Shown: positions 48,844 to 57,187 of the stretch, one piece after another
How the letters are laid out: every line of letters begins with the position of its first letter
How positions within the stretch are numbered: the first letter of the stretch is position 1
NCBI GenBank assembly: GCA_035456465.1
Contig: DATIDD010000043.1
Span: forward strand, 1 to 64,000
Length of the DNA: 64,000 nt
From: DATHTC01 sp035456465
GTDB taxonomy: Bacteria > Actinomycetota > Thermoleophilia > Gaiellales > Gaiellaceae
Reading direction: 5' to 3'
The notes under the pieces: generated by a model
The model's input: the letters and a program-made list of their open reading frames with translations, nothing else
The model's database searches: none
Told to the model about the DNA's origin: nothing
Program-made: the position numbers and the translations under genes

Positions 48844-49422
48844 CTAGGCCTCCGCCTTCGAGGGCGCGAGCCCGCCGGTGGTGTCGGCGAGCAGCTCGCC
48901 GTGGCCGACGCCCCACGTCTTGATCACGCGCTGCTGCCCGAACGTGAGCTGCACGAACTGCCCGAGCTCGACGATCTCGTCGTCGCGGAAGTGCTCGCGC
49001 AGCCGCGCCCAGACGGCGTCGTCGGCGCCCTCCGGGTTCCAGACGAGCATGCTCGTGTACAGGAGCGCGGCCTTCTGGCGCTCGCTGAAGCGGTCGGAGC
49101 GCTCGAACTCGAGGAGCTCGCCGTAGTCCGCCTCGGTCAGCCCCTGCTCTCCGCCCCGGAGAGACCGCTGCGACCCTCAGTAGTCGCAGGCGATCGTCTT
49201 CGAGACGTAGACGCGGCAGAGCTCCTTCAGCGCGTGCTCGACCTTGCCCTCGCGGAAGATGCTCCTCCACGGCCGCATGAACGCCTTCGCGACGGCGGGG
49301 ACGTGGAACCGGATCGCCTGCGTCTCGGGGCGCGGCGTCCCGTACAGCCGCGAGTGCTCCATGTCGGCGGCGAGCTCCGGGTCCGTGATCGTCGCCGGGT
49401 CGACGTACGAGATGCGCGCCAC
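48844..49422 (-). CDS. CMD/AhpD-like protein, candidate selenoprotein (in-frame TGA at 49177-49179 as Sec)
   Basis: Reading from GTG 49422, 81 codons are followed by TGA and then, in the same frame, 110 further codons to TAG at 48844. The two parts join into a single 192-residue carboxymuconolactone-decarboxylase/AhpD-like protein. The N-terminal part is ARISYVDPATITDPEL, GTPRPETQAIRFHVP, VEHALKELCRVYVSK. The junction reads CDY-[TGA]-GSQRS, then FERSDRFSERQKAALLYTSMLVW and FRDDEIVELGQF. Relatives carry C-x-Y-C-G-x-Q-R-S there, so the TGA replaces the second cysteine of CxxC (C79/U82). A SECIS-like hairpin follows. No usable ATG, GTG or TTG lies between the TGA and 49050, so the second part is not an independent domain gene. 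The alternative is a pseudogene with one nonsense mutation. Confidence 0.8.
49138..49179 (-). promoter_or_regulatory. Candidate bacterial SECIS element directly after the TGA
   Basis: On the minus strand, after the TGA (49179-49177), CTCTCC (49163-49158) pairs perfectly with GGAGAG (49152-49147) around the loop GGGGC. A lower stem CAGC/GCTG (49170-49167 with 49141-49138) adds four pairs across an internal loop. The apical loop starts 20 bases after the TGA and begins with G. This agrees with the bacterial SECIS consensus of a G in the first loop positions about 16-37 bases downstream. Confidence 0.65.
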
Positions 49423-49439
49423 GGGAGGAGGCTAGCGGA

Positions 49440-50993
49440 GTGAGCGAGACGTTCGACGTGGTCGTCGCCGGCGCCGGGCACAACAGCCTCGTCGCGGCCG
49501 CGTACCTGGCGAAGGCCGGGCTCGAGGTCGCCGTGCTGGAGGAGCGGCCGGTCGTCGGCGGCAACACCGCGACGGAGGAGCTGACCCTCCCGGGCTTCCG
49601 CCATGACTCGTGCTCGACCGCCCACAACCTGATCCAGGCGAGCCCGGCCCTGCGCGAGCTGCGGCTGGAGGAGGACTACGGGCTCGAGTACCTCCGCCCG
49701 GATCCGGTCGTGGTGGTCGCCGTGGGGGACGGCGAGACCGTGACGCAGTGGCGCGACCTCGACCGGACCTGCGACGAGCTGGGCCGGTTCTCGGCGCCCG
49801 ACGCGGACGCGTACCGGCGGCTGATCGCCGACTACGACGCGGTCAAGGGCGTGTTCGGGGCCTACCGCAACCACCCGATCGGGCGCGCGCCGCGGCCGGA
49901 GGAGGCGCTCGACGCACGCTGGCGGCGGCGGCTCGCGCTGAGCGCGTGGGACGTGATCCGGACGGAGTTCTCGTCCGAGCACGTACGCGCGTTCCTGCTC
50001 TGGATGAGCGTGATGACGGCGCAGCCAGCCGACCGGCCGGGCACCGGCCCGCTCGCCAGCTCGCTCGTCTACGGCCGGCAGCAGCACAGCTGGACGCTGC
50101 CGCGCGGCGGCTCCGCGGCCCTGCCGCTCGCGCTCGCACGGCTCGTCGAGGACCACGGCGGGACGATCGCGACCGGACGGAGGGTGACGGGGCTCGTGCT
50201 CGAGGGCGGCCGCTGCACGGGGGTCGAGACGGCCGAGGGGGAGCGCTGGACGGCGCGGCGCGCGGTGCTCTCGACCGTCCACGTGGCTCAGCTCGTCGAG
50301 CTGGCGCCCGCCGAGGCGTGGGGCGACGAGCTCGCCGACCTGGTGGCGCACTGGCGCAGCGGCGTCTGCCTCTTCCCCGCCCACTACGCCACCAGCGTCG
50401 CGCCGTCCTTCCGGGCCGGCGGCGGGGGCACGGTGGCGCCGGTCGCGGCGGGCGTCGCGCCGTCGGTCGACCGGATGCTCCGGCTCGGCTCCGACGTCGA
50501 GCGCGGGATCGTCGCGGTGGACGACCCGCCGCTGCTCGTCGTCTGCGCCACGGCCGCCGATCCCTCCCGGGCGCCCGCGAGCGGCGGGCACGTCCTCAAG
50601 GTGATCGGCTTCCACCCGTACGCGCCCGGCGGCGACGCGTCGCGCTGGGACGAGCTGAAGGACGAGGTCGCCGCGGCGAACCTCGCCCAGCTGCGGCGGT
50701 TCGCGCCGAACCTGACGGAGGACGCGATCCTCGCGGCGCTCGTGAAGAGCCCGCTCGACCTCGAGCGCCAGAACGCGCACAACTGGCACGGCACCTGCCA
50801 CGGCGGCGACATGAGCCCGGGCCAGTCGGGCGCGCTGCGGGCGCCCGTCCGGATGCCGATCCCGGGGCTCTACCAGACCGGCGCGACCACCCATCCAGGC
50901 GGCTCCGTCTCCGCGGCGCCGGGCCGGAACGCGGCGATCGTGCTGCTCGAGGACCTCGGCACGTCGCTCGAGGAGGTCCTGGCGCGTGCCTGA
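49440..50993 (+). CDS. FAD-dependent oxidoreductase, CrtI/PYROXD2-like
   Basis: A 517-residue flavoprotein starting at GTG 49440, which follows a strong GGAGGAGG. The FAD-binding fold is at the N-terminus (DVVVAGAGHNSLVAAAYLAKAGLEVAVLEE, residues 6-35), followed by VVGGNTATEEL. The motif LPRGGSAALPLALARLVEDHGG and the C-terminal GLYQTGATTHPGGSVSAAPGRNAAIVLLEDLG complete the FAD site. It is related to the flavoprotein at 4435-6075. It heads an operon with an alpha/beta hydrolase, an M24 protein and a Mo hydroxylase, so oxidation of a pathway intermediate is more likely than carotenoid desaturation. Only 17 bases separate its start from the divergent candidate selenoprotein. Confidence 0.87.
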   Translation: MSETFDVVVAGAGHNSLVAAAYLAKAGLEVAVLEERPVVGGNTATEELTLPGFRHDSCSTAHNLIQASPALRELRLEEDYGLEYLRPDPVVVVAVGDGETVTQWRDLDRTCDELGRFSAPDADAYRRLIADYDAVKGVFGAYRNHPIGRAPRPEEALDARWRRRLALSAWDVIRTEFSSEHVRAFLLWMSVMTAQPADRPGTGPLASSLVYGRQQHSWTLPRGGSAALPLALARLVEDHGGTIATGRRVTGLVLEGGRCTGVETAEGERWTARRAVLSTVHVAQLVELAPAEAWGDELADLVAHWRSGVCLFPAHYATSVAPSFRAGGGGTVAPVAAGVAPSVDRMLRLGSDVERGIVAVDDPPLLVVCATAADPSRAPASGGHVLKVIGFHPYAPGGDASRWDELKDEVAAANLAQLRRFAPNLTEDAILAALVKSPLDLERQNAHNWHGTCHGGDMSPGQSGALRAPVRMPIPGLYQTGATTHPGGSVSAAPGRNAAIVLLEDLGTSLEEVLARA

Positions 50994-52026
50994 CGCACGG
51001 GTGCAGGCGGCGATCGAAAACTGGGCGCCGCGGTTCGTCGCCAACGGCGTCGACTTCAACGACTTCCTGCGCACGACTCGCGGCATCGAGGCCTGGGGCG
51101 GGTGGCTCGACGCGTGGGTGGCCAGCGGCGACGAGCACCGGGCGCTCGCCGAGGAGGCCGAGGCGGCAGGCCACGCGCGGACCGCCGGCGAGGCCTGGGT
51201 TCGCGCCGCGCTCGCCTACCACTTCGCCAAGTTCGTCTGGGTCGTGGACGCGGCCCGCAACCGCGCCGTCACCGAGCAGGCGCGCGACGCCCTCTACCGA
51301 GCCCACCGGCACCTCGACCCGGAGGCGGAGCGGCTCGAGATCCCGTTCGAAGGCGCGACGCTCGTCGGCAACCTCCGCGGCCCGCGCGACGCCCCGCTCG
51401 TGCTGCTCCTCCCGGGCCTCGACTCCACGAAGGAGGAGTTCTTCGGCTGGGAGGAGACGTTCCTCGCGCGCGGCCTCGCGACGTGCTCGCTCGACGGCCC
51501 GGGTCAGGGGGAGAGCGGCTTCGCGCTCCACATCCGGCCCGACTACGAGGCGGCCGTGACGGCGGCGCTCGACGCGCTCGCGTGGCCGCGTCCCGTCGGC
51601 GCCGCCGGCGTCAGCCTCGGCGGCTACTACGCCCCGCGGGCGGCCGCGCGCGAGCCGCGCCTCAGCGCGGTCGCCGGGGTCAGCGGCCCCTGGTGCTTCG
51701 GCGAGTGCTGGGACGGGCTGCCGGGGCTGACCCGCGAGACGTTCCGCCACCACTCCGGCGCCGCCGACGACGGCGAGGCTCGCGCCAGGGCGCTCGAGCT
51801 CGACCTCGCGCCGGTGATCAGCGGGCTGACGCAGCCGGCGCTGATGGTCACGGGGAAGCTCGACCGGATCATCCCGTGGGAGCAGACCGAGCGGATCGCG
51901 CGCGAGGCGGCCCGCGGCGAGCTCGTCCTCCTCGAGCACGGCAACCACGTCTGCAACAACCTGCCGTACCGCTGGCGCCCGCTCGTCGCGGACTGGCTCG
52001 CGAAGGAGCTCGACCGTGTGGGCTAG
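50986..52026 (+). CDS. Alpha/beta hydrolase, dihydropseudooxynicotine-hydrolase-like
   Basis: A 346-residue hydrolase with a long N-terminal helical domain (about 1-115) and a core alpha/beta domain. The nucleophile is S210 (AGVSLGGYY), with D293 (GKLDRIIP) and H321 (GNHVCNN) completing the triad. The segment LPGLDSTKEEFFGWEETFL (143-161) is characteristic of the group that includes 2,6-dihydropseudooxynicotine hydrolase of nicotine catabolism, a C-C bond hydrolase. The same group also contains esterases and FrsA-like proteins, so the substrate is open. It overlaps the flavoprotein gene by eight bases and the M24 gene by eleven. Confidence 0.88.
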   Translation: MPDARVQAAIENWAPRFVANGVDFNDFLRTTRGIEAWGGWLDAWVASGDEHRALAEEAEAAGHARTAGEAWVRAALAYHFAKFVWVVDAARNRAVTEQARDALYRAHRHLDPEAERLEIPFEGATLVGNLRGPRDAPLVLLLPGLDSTKEEFFGWEETFLARGLATCSLDGPGQGESGFALHIRPDYEAAVTAALDALAWPRPVGAAGVSLGGYYAPRAAAREPRLSAVAGVSGPWCFGECWDGLPGLTRETFRHHSGAADDGEARARALELDLAPVISGLTQPALMVTGKLDRIIPWEQTERIAREAARGELVLLEHGNHVCNNLPYRWRPLVADWLAKELDRVG

Positions 52027-53203
52027 GTTCTCGGCCGTCGAGCTGGCGCGCCGCCACGAGCTCGCCCGTGGGCTGATGGACGAGCACGGCCTCCGCGCGC
52101 TCGTCGTGTTCGGGAACTCCGGCGTCGGCCGCGGGAACATGGCGAACGCCTTCTGGCTCTCGAACCACCTCGACCTCCACCACTGCTACCTCGTCGTGCC
52201 GGCCGACCCCGGCGTCGAGACCGCGCTCTACACCGGCCTGACGAACCACGTGCCGAACGCGCGCGAGGTGAGCGACGTCCCGCTCGTCGAGTGGGGCGGC
52301 TACGACCCCGCGGAGACGGTCGCGGGCCGGCTCGCCGCGGTCGGGGTCGCGCGGGGGCGGGTCGGGCTCGTCGGGATCAACGCGACGTTCTCGATGGGGA
52401 TGCCGTACGCCCACCACGCGCGCCTGCGCGAGCGGCTGCCGGAGGTCGAGCTCGTCGACGTGACGCGGGCGTTCGCGCGGCTCCGCCTCGTGAAGTCGGA
52501 GGAGGAGGTCGAGTGGCTGCGCCGGGCGTCCGAGCTGACCGACGCGGCGATGCTCGCGGTCGCCGAGGCGGCGCGGCCGGGCGTGACCGAGGTCGAGCTC
52601 GTGGCGGCGGGCGAGGCGGCGTTCCGGCCGGCCGGCGGGACGCCGCGGATCATGTTCCTCCGGTCGATGCCGATGGACGAGCCCAACGGCTGCCTGCCGG
52701 CGCAGAACCCGTCGTTCCGGGAGCTCCGTCCGGGCGACGTCGTGATCACCGAGCTGTCGGCTTCCTCGTGGGGCTACACGGGGCAGGTCCAGCGGCCCGT
52801 GTTCGTCGAGGCCGAGCCGGGGGGCGAGTGGCTGCGGCTGCTCGATGCGGCGACGAGCGCGTACGACGCCCTCGAGGCCGCCGTCCGCGACGGCGCCGCC
52901 GAGGCCGACGCGATCGCGGCGGCCGCGCCGATCCGCGAGGCCGGCTTCGCGATCTACGACGACCTCGTGCACGGCTACGGGGTCGACATCCTGCCGCCGA
53001 TCGTCGACCGCGAGGCGTTCGCCCGTCCGCCGTCGGAGCCGGGGATGCGCTTCGAGGCGGGCATGGCGGTCGTGCTCCAGCCGAACCCGGTCACGCCCGA
53101 CGAGCGGATGGGGCTGCAGCTCGGCGGGCTCGTGATCGTCCGGGCGGACGGCTGCGAGCGCCTGCACCGCGTACCGCTGGAACCGCTCGTGGCCGCGCGG
53201 TGA
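52016..53203 (+). CDS. M24-fold protein lacking metal ligands (creatinase-like)
   Basis: A 395-residue protein with the two-domain creatinase/prolidase layout. Positions that bind metal in peptidases are replaced: E246 and Q257 for the two aspartates (VVITELSASSWGYTGQVQR), Q355 for the first glutamate (VVLQPNPV) and G370 for the second (LQLGGLVIV). H319 (VHGYGVD) is kept. Metal-free M24 proteins such as creatinase hydrolyse C-N bonds, so a related non-peptidase hydrolase is likely. It starts at GTG 52016 inside the end of the hydrolase gene, and its stop overlaps the next start (GTGA). Its position in a catabolic operon supports a small-molecule substrate. Confidence 0.85.
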   Translation: MWARFSAVELARRHELARGLMDEHGLRALVVFGNSGVGRGNMANAFWLSNHLDLHHCYLVVPADPGVETALYTGLTNHVPNAREVSDVPLVEWGGYDPAETVAGRLAAVGVARGRVGLVGINATFSMGMPYAHHARLRERLPEVELVDVTRAFARLRLVKSEEEVEWLRRASELTDAAMLAVAEAARPGVTEVELVAAGEAAFRPAGGTPRIMFLRSMPMDEPNGCLPAQNPSFRELRPGDVVITELSASSWGYTGQVQRPVFVEAEPGGEWLRLLDAATSAYDALEAAVRDGAAEADAIAAAAPIREAGFAIYDDLVHGYGVDILPPIVDREAFARPPSEPGMRFEAGMAVVLQPNPVTPDERMGLQLGGLVIVRADGCERLHRVPLEPLVAAR

Positions 53204-54195
53204 GCACGACGGCGGGGACCGATCCGCTGGGCGTCGCGCTCCTCGGGGCCACGGGCATGTGGGGGCCACGGCTCGCGGAGGCAGGCAGGCGGAGCGGGAG
53301 CGTGCGCGTCGTCACCGCCCACGCCCGCGACGGGGAGCGGCTGGAGGAGGCGGCTGCACGGCTCGGAGCCGAGCCGGCCGCGACCCTCGATGCCGCGCTC
53401 GGGCATCCGGACGTGGAGGCGGTGCTGATCGCGACGCCGAACGACGTCCACGCCGAGCAGGCGCTCGCGGCCGCGGCCCGCGGTCTGCACGCGTCCGTGG
53501 AGAAGCCGCTCGCCGACACGGTCGCCGCGGCCGAGCAGATCCGCGACGCGTTCGAGGAGGCCGGGCTCGTGCTCGCCGTCGGCCACGAGATGCGCCGCCT
53601 CGGGGCCGCTCGGCGGGCGAAGGAGCTCGTCGACGCGGGCGCCCTGGGAACGGTCGTGCTGGCGGAGGCCAACTGGTCGCTCACGTCGCGCCTGAGCCCG
53701 TCGGCGTGGCGCTGGCACCGGGACCGTGCGCCCGGGGGCCCGCTGCTCCAGCTCGGGATCCACCACGCCGACACGCTCGCCTATCTGCTCGGGCCGATCG
53801 TGCGCTCGTCGGGCTCGTTCGGGCACGTCGCGACGGAGGCGGAGAGCGACGACGTCGGCGTCGTCACCCTCGAGTTCGCCGGCGGCGCGCGCGGCGTGAT
53901 CACCGGCAGCTACGTCTCGCCGCGGACGTACTTCCTGCGCCTCTACGGGACGGAGGGCGTGCTCGAGTACGTCGGCGACCTCTCGGTCTGGCCGCGCGCG
54001 GAGGCGTTCGACGCCGCGAGCACGCTCACGCTGCGGACCGCGGACGGCGCGCGGCCGGTCTCGTTCGCGCCGCGCGACCCGCTCGCGGAGCAGCTCGACG
54101 AGTTCGCCCGCTGCATCCGCGAGGGCGGACCGCCGGAGACGGGCGGCGGGGAGGGGATCGCGGCCCTGCGCGTGATCGAGGAGGCGCTCGCGTGA
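53200..54195 (+). CDS. Gfo/Idh/MocA-family oxidoreductase
   Basis: A 331-residue NAD(P)-dependent oxidoreductase. The Rossmann start is unusual (LGVALLGATGMWGPRLAEA in place of VGIIGxGxxG). The following VEAVLIATPNDVHAEQALAAAARGLHASVEKPLADT contains the EKP motif with the catalytic lysine. The alpha/beta substrate domain includes GPLLQLGIHHADTLAYLLG, with the usual D-x-x-H-like pair as HHAD. The family acts on sugars, inositols and related hydroxy compounds, and also on some aromatic diols. Start and stop overlap both neighbours by four bases, placing it firmly in the operon with the Mo hydroxylase. Confidence 0.87.
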   Translation: MSTTAGTDPLGVALLGATGMWGPRLAEAGRRSGSVRVVTAHARDGERLEEAAARLGAEPAATLDAALGHPDVEAVLIATPNDVHAEQALAAAARGLHASVEKPLADTVAAAEQIRDAFEEAGLVLAVGHEMRRLGAARRAKELVDAGALGTVVLAEANWSLTSRLSPSAWRWHRDRAPGGPLLQLGIHHADTLAYLLGPIVRSSGSFGHVATEAESDDVGVVTLEFAGGARGVITGSYVSPRTYFLRLYGTEGVLEYVGDLSVWPRAEAFDAASTLTLRTADGARPVSFAPRDPLAEQLDEFARCIREGGPPETGGGEGIAALRVIEEALA

Positions 54196-56333
54196 CCTGG
54201 GTCGGGCGGCCGGTACGCCGCCGCGAGGACGTCCGCTTCCTCACCGGCGCCGCGCGCTACCTCGACGACCTCGAGCCGGAAGGGGCGCTCCACGTCGCCT
54301 TCGCGCGCAGCCTCGCGGCGCACGCGCGCATCGGCGGCCTCGACCTCGGCGCGGCGCTGGCCGTGCCCGGCGTCGCGGCGATCCTCACGGGCGACGACCT
54401 CGCGGACGTCGGGCCGTTGCCGGCGATCGGGGTCGAGGGCGCGTGGCTCGCGCCGGCGGCCCATCCCGTGCTCGCGCGCGGCAAGGTGCGGTATGCGGGC
54501 GAGGCCGTCGCGCTCGTCGCCGCCGAGTCGCGCGCCGCGGCGGAGGACGCGGCCGAGCTCGTCCAGGTGGACTACGACCCGCTGGAGCCCGTGGTCGGCG
54601 CGCGCACCGGCGGCGGCGTCCCCGTCCACGACGACGTGCCGGACGACGTGCTGCTGCGCTGGGCCCGCCGGGCGGGCGACCCCGATGCCGCATTCGCCTC
54701 GGCACCGCACGTCGTCCGCCGCTCGTACCGGATCCCACGCCTCGCGGCGGCGCCGATGGAGCCGCGCGGCGCGATCGCCGAGTACGACCCGACGACGGAT
54801 CTGCTGACCGTCTGGCTGTCGGCCCAGGACCCGCACCGCCCGCTCGCACAGCTCGCGCCGACGCTGGGGCGTCCACCGGAGTCGATCCGCGTCGTCGTCC
54901 CCGACGTCGGCGGCGCCTTCGGCTCGAAGGGCGCGCTCGCCCCCGAGGCGGCCGCCGTCGCCGCGGCCGCGATTCGCCTCGGCCGTCCGCTGAAGTGGGT
55001 CGAGGACCGGCTGGAGAACTTCCTCGCGTCCTCGCAGGGCCGCGGGCTCGAGGCGGACGTCGAGCTCGCGCTCGACGGCGAGGGCCGGATGCTCGCGCTC
55101 CGTGCGCGCCTGCTCGCCGACCTCGGGGCGTACCTCCTGCCGACGACGGCGGTCTCGCCGCACACGACGGCGATGCTGATCACCGGCACGTACGCGATCC
55201 AGGACGTCGACGTCGAGGTCGTGGGCGTCGCGACCACGAAGGTCCCGACCGGGCCGTACCGCGGAGCCGGGCGCCCCGAGGCCGCGTACCTGATCGAGCG
55301 GCTCGTCGATGCCGCCGCGCGCGAGCTCGGCCTCGACCCGCTCGAGCTCCGGCGCCGCAACTTCGTCCGCGAGTTCCCGTACCGCACGGCGATGGGGTGG
55401 ACGTACGACTCCGGCGACTACGAGCGCTGCCTCGACGCCGCCGTCGTCCTGCTCGAGCCGGAGCGCTGGCGCGACCGCCCGGGTCGCGGTCGCCTCGGGA
55501 TCGGCTACGGCATGTACGTCGAGCGGTCGGGCGGGCTGTGGGAGTCCGCGGTGGTGCGGGTCGAGCCCGACGGCCAGATCGTCGTCAGGACCGGCTCGTC
55601 GCCGCACGGGCAGGGGCACGAGACGACGTTCGCGCAGATCGTCGCCGACCGCCTCGGCGTCGAGCCCGGCGAGGTCGAGATCCGCTGGGGCGACTCGCGG
55701 CTCGGCCCGGCCGGCGTGGGGACGTTCGCGAGCCGCTCGACGGCGATGGGCGGCTCGGCGCTCCTCGCCGCGCTCGACGCTCTCGACGAGGAGCGGCGCC
55801 GCGTGGGGGAGGAGCTCGACGTGCGCGAGGCGGCGGCCCGAGCGGGCGGGCTCGAGGCGTCGGGACGGTTCGGATCCGAGCTCGTCTTCTCCTCGGGCGC
55901 GTACGGCGCCGCGGTCGAGCTCGACGAGGCCACGGGCCGGCTCGCGGTGCTCCGGATCGCAGCCGTGGACGACGCGGGACGGATCGTGAACCCGCTGCTC
56001 GCCGAGGGCCAGGTCGTCGGAGCCACCGTCCAGGGGCTCGGCGAGGCGCTCGTCGAGGTCGTCGCCCACGACGAGACCGGCCAGCAGACGACCGCGTCGT
56101 TCGCCGACTACCACCTGCTCACGGCGGTCGAGGCGCCCGAGATCGAGGCCGCGTTCGTCGAGACGCCGTCGCCGCTGAACCCGCTCGGGGCGAAGGGGAT
56201 CGGCGAGGGCGGCTCGATCGCGACGCCGGGCGCGGTCGCGAACGCCGTCACCGACGCGCTCGGCGGCGCGGAGCTCGACCTGCCGTTCACGGAGGAGGCG
56301 CTGTGGCGGGCGCTGCGGGAGGGCGGCTCGTGA
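54192..56333 (+). CDS. Molybdenum hydroxylase large subunit (CoxL/xanthine dehydrogenase-like)
   Basis: A 713-residue Mo-binding subunit. The N-terminal aldehyde-oxidase a/b hammerhead domain has FLTGAARYLDDL and GKVRYAGEAVALVAAES. The molybdopterin domain contains DVGGAFGSKGALAPE, the loop GPYRGAGRPEAAYLIERL (about 354-371) and the catalytic glutamate E672 in GAKGIGEGG. The AYxCSFR signature of true CO dehydrogenase is absent, so this is not a CO oxidiser. Related enzymes hydroxylate N-heterocycles (nicotine, quinoline, purines) or aldehydes. It is slightly shorter than typical (about 760-800). It forms a complex with the next two gene products. Confidence 0.93.
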   Translation: MTWVGRPVRRREDVRFLTGAARYLDDLEPEGALHVAFARSLAAHARIGGLDLGAALAVPGVAAILTGDDLADVGPLPAIGVEGAWLAPAAHPVLARGKVRYAGEAVALVAAESRAAAEDAAELVQVDYDPLEPVVGARTGGGVPVHDDVPDDVLLRWARRAGDPDAAFASAPHVVRRSYRIPRLAAAPMEPRGAIAEYDPTTDLLTVWLSAQDPHRPLAQLAPTLGRPPESIRVVVPDVGGAFGSKGALAPEAAAVAAAAIRLGRPLKWVEDRLENFLASSQGRGLEADVELALDGEGRMLALRARLLADLGAYLLPTTAVSPHTTAMLITGTYAIQDVDVEVVGVATTKVPTGPYRGAGRPEAAYLIERLVDAAARELGLDPLELRRRNFVREFPYRTAMGWTYDSGDYERCLDAAVVLLEPERWRDRPGRGRLGIGYGMYVERSGGLWESAVVRVEPDGQIVVRTGSSPHGQGHETTFAQIVADRLGVEPGEVEIRWGDSRLGPAGVGTFASRSTAMGGSALLAALDALDEERRRVGEELDVREAAARAGGLEASGRFGSELVFSSGAYGAAVELDEATGRLAVLRIAAVDDAGRIVNPLLAEGQVVGATVQGLGEALVEVVAHDETGQQTTASFADYHLLTAVEAPEIEAAFVETPSPLNPLGAKGIGEGGSIATPGAVANAVTDALGGAELDLPFTEEALWRALREGGS

Positions 56334-57187
56334 AGCCGGTGCCGTTCGCCTACGACGCGCCCCGCTCGCTGGGGGAGGCGCTCGCGCTGGCCGCCGAGCA
56401 CGGGGACGAGGCGAAGCTGCTCGCCGGCGGACAGAGCCTCGTGCCGCTGCTCAACTTCCGGCTGCTGCGCCCGGCGCGGCTGATCGACCTGAACGGCGTC
56501 GAGGCGCTGGCCGGGATCGATGCCGGCGAGACGCTCCGGGTCGGGGCGATGACGCGCGCGCGGGCGCTGGAGCGCTCGCCGGAGGTCGCGGCGCGCTGGC
56601 CGCTGCTCGTCCAGGCCGTGCGGTTCTCGGGGCATCCGCAGATCCGCAACCGCGGCACCGTCGGCGGCTCGTGCGCGCACGCCGATCCCGCCTCCGAGCT
56701 GCCGTGCGCGCTGCTCGCGCTCGACGCGCGCATGCGGCTGCGCTCCGAGCGTGGCGAGCGGACGGTGGACGCGCGCGACTTCTTCGTCTCGACGTTCTGG
56801 ACGGCGCTGGAGCCCGGCGAGCTGCTCGTCGAGATCCAGGTGCCGGCGCCGTCGTCGCGGACGGGTACCGCCTTCCTCGAGCACGCGCGCGTGCACGGCG
56901 ATTTCGCGCTCGCGGGTGCCGCGGCTGTGGTCACGATCGGGGACGGGGGCACGGTCGAGCGAGCCGCGGTGGCGCTGCTCGCGCTCGCCGACCGGCCGAT
57001 CCGCGTGCCCGCCGCCGAGGCCGCGCTCGCGGGACGGCGCCTGGACGAGCAAGCGGCGCGCGAGGCGGGCGCACTGGCGGCGGCGGCCGCCGAGCCGACG
57101 AGCGGCGACGTGGACCACCGCCGTGCGCTCGGCGCCGAGCTCGTCCGACGCGCGCTGCTCGAGGCCGTGGGGAGGGCCGCAGCGTGA
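56330..57187 (+). CDS. Molybdenum hydroxylase medium subunit, FAD-binding (CoxM-like)
   Basis: A 285-residue FAD-binding subunit. The two FAD motifs are KLLAGGQSLVPLLNFR (about 31-46) and RNRGTVGGSCAHADPASELP (about 106-125). The N-terminus VKPVPFAYDAPRSLGEALAL and the C-terminal CO_deh_flav_C-like region (residues 170-280) are complete. It passes electrons from the iron-sulfur subunit to NAD or another acceptor. It starts at GTG 56330, overlapping the large-subunit stop by four bases, and its own stop overlaps the small subunit in the same way, which ensures equal production of the three subunits. Confidence 0.94.
   Translation: MKPVPFAYDAPRSLGEALALAAEHGDEAKLLAGGQSLVPLLNFRLLRPARLIDLNGVEALAGIDAGETLRVGAMTRARALERSPEVAARWPLLVQAVRFSGHPQIRNRGTVGGSCAHADPASELPCALLALDARMRLRSERGERTVDARDFFVSTFWTALEPGELLVEIQVPAPSSRTGTAFLEHARVHGDFALAGAAAVVTIGDGGTVERAAVALLALADRPIRVPAAEAALAGRRLDEQAAREAGALAAAAAEPTSGDVDHRRALGAELVRRALLEAVGRAAA

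Noticed and set aside
48844..49050. A separate 68-residue gene starting at ATG 49050
   Set aside because: It would be the C-terminal half of a CMD-like domain. The same frame continues upstream through family sequence to the TGA, so readthrough as a selenoprotein (or one broken gene) explains it better.
53943..56114. Long antisense frame opposite the Mo hydroxylase large subunit
   Set aside because: The sense frame encodes a complete CoxL-like protein; the antisense product is low-complexity and shows no family.
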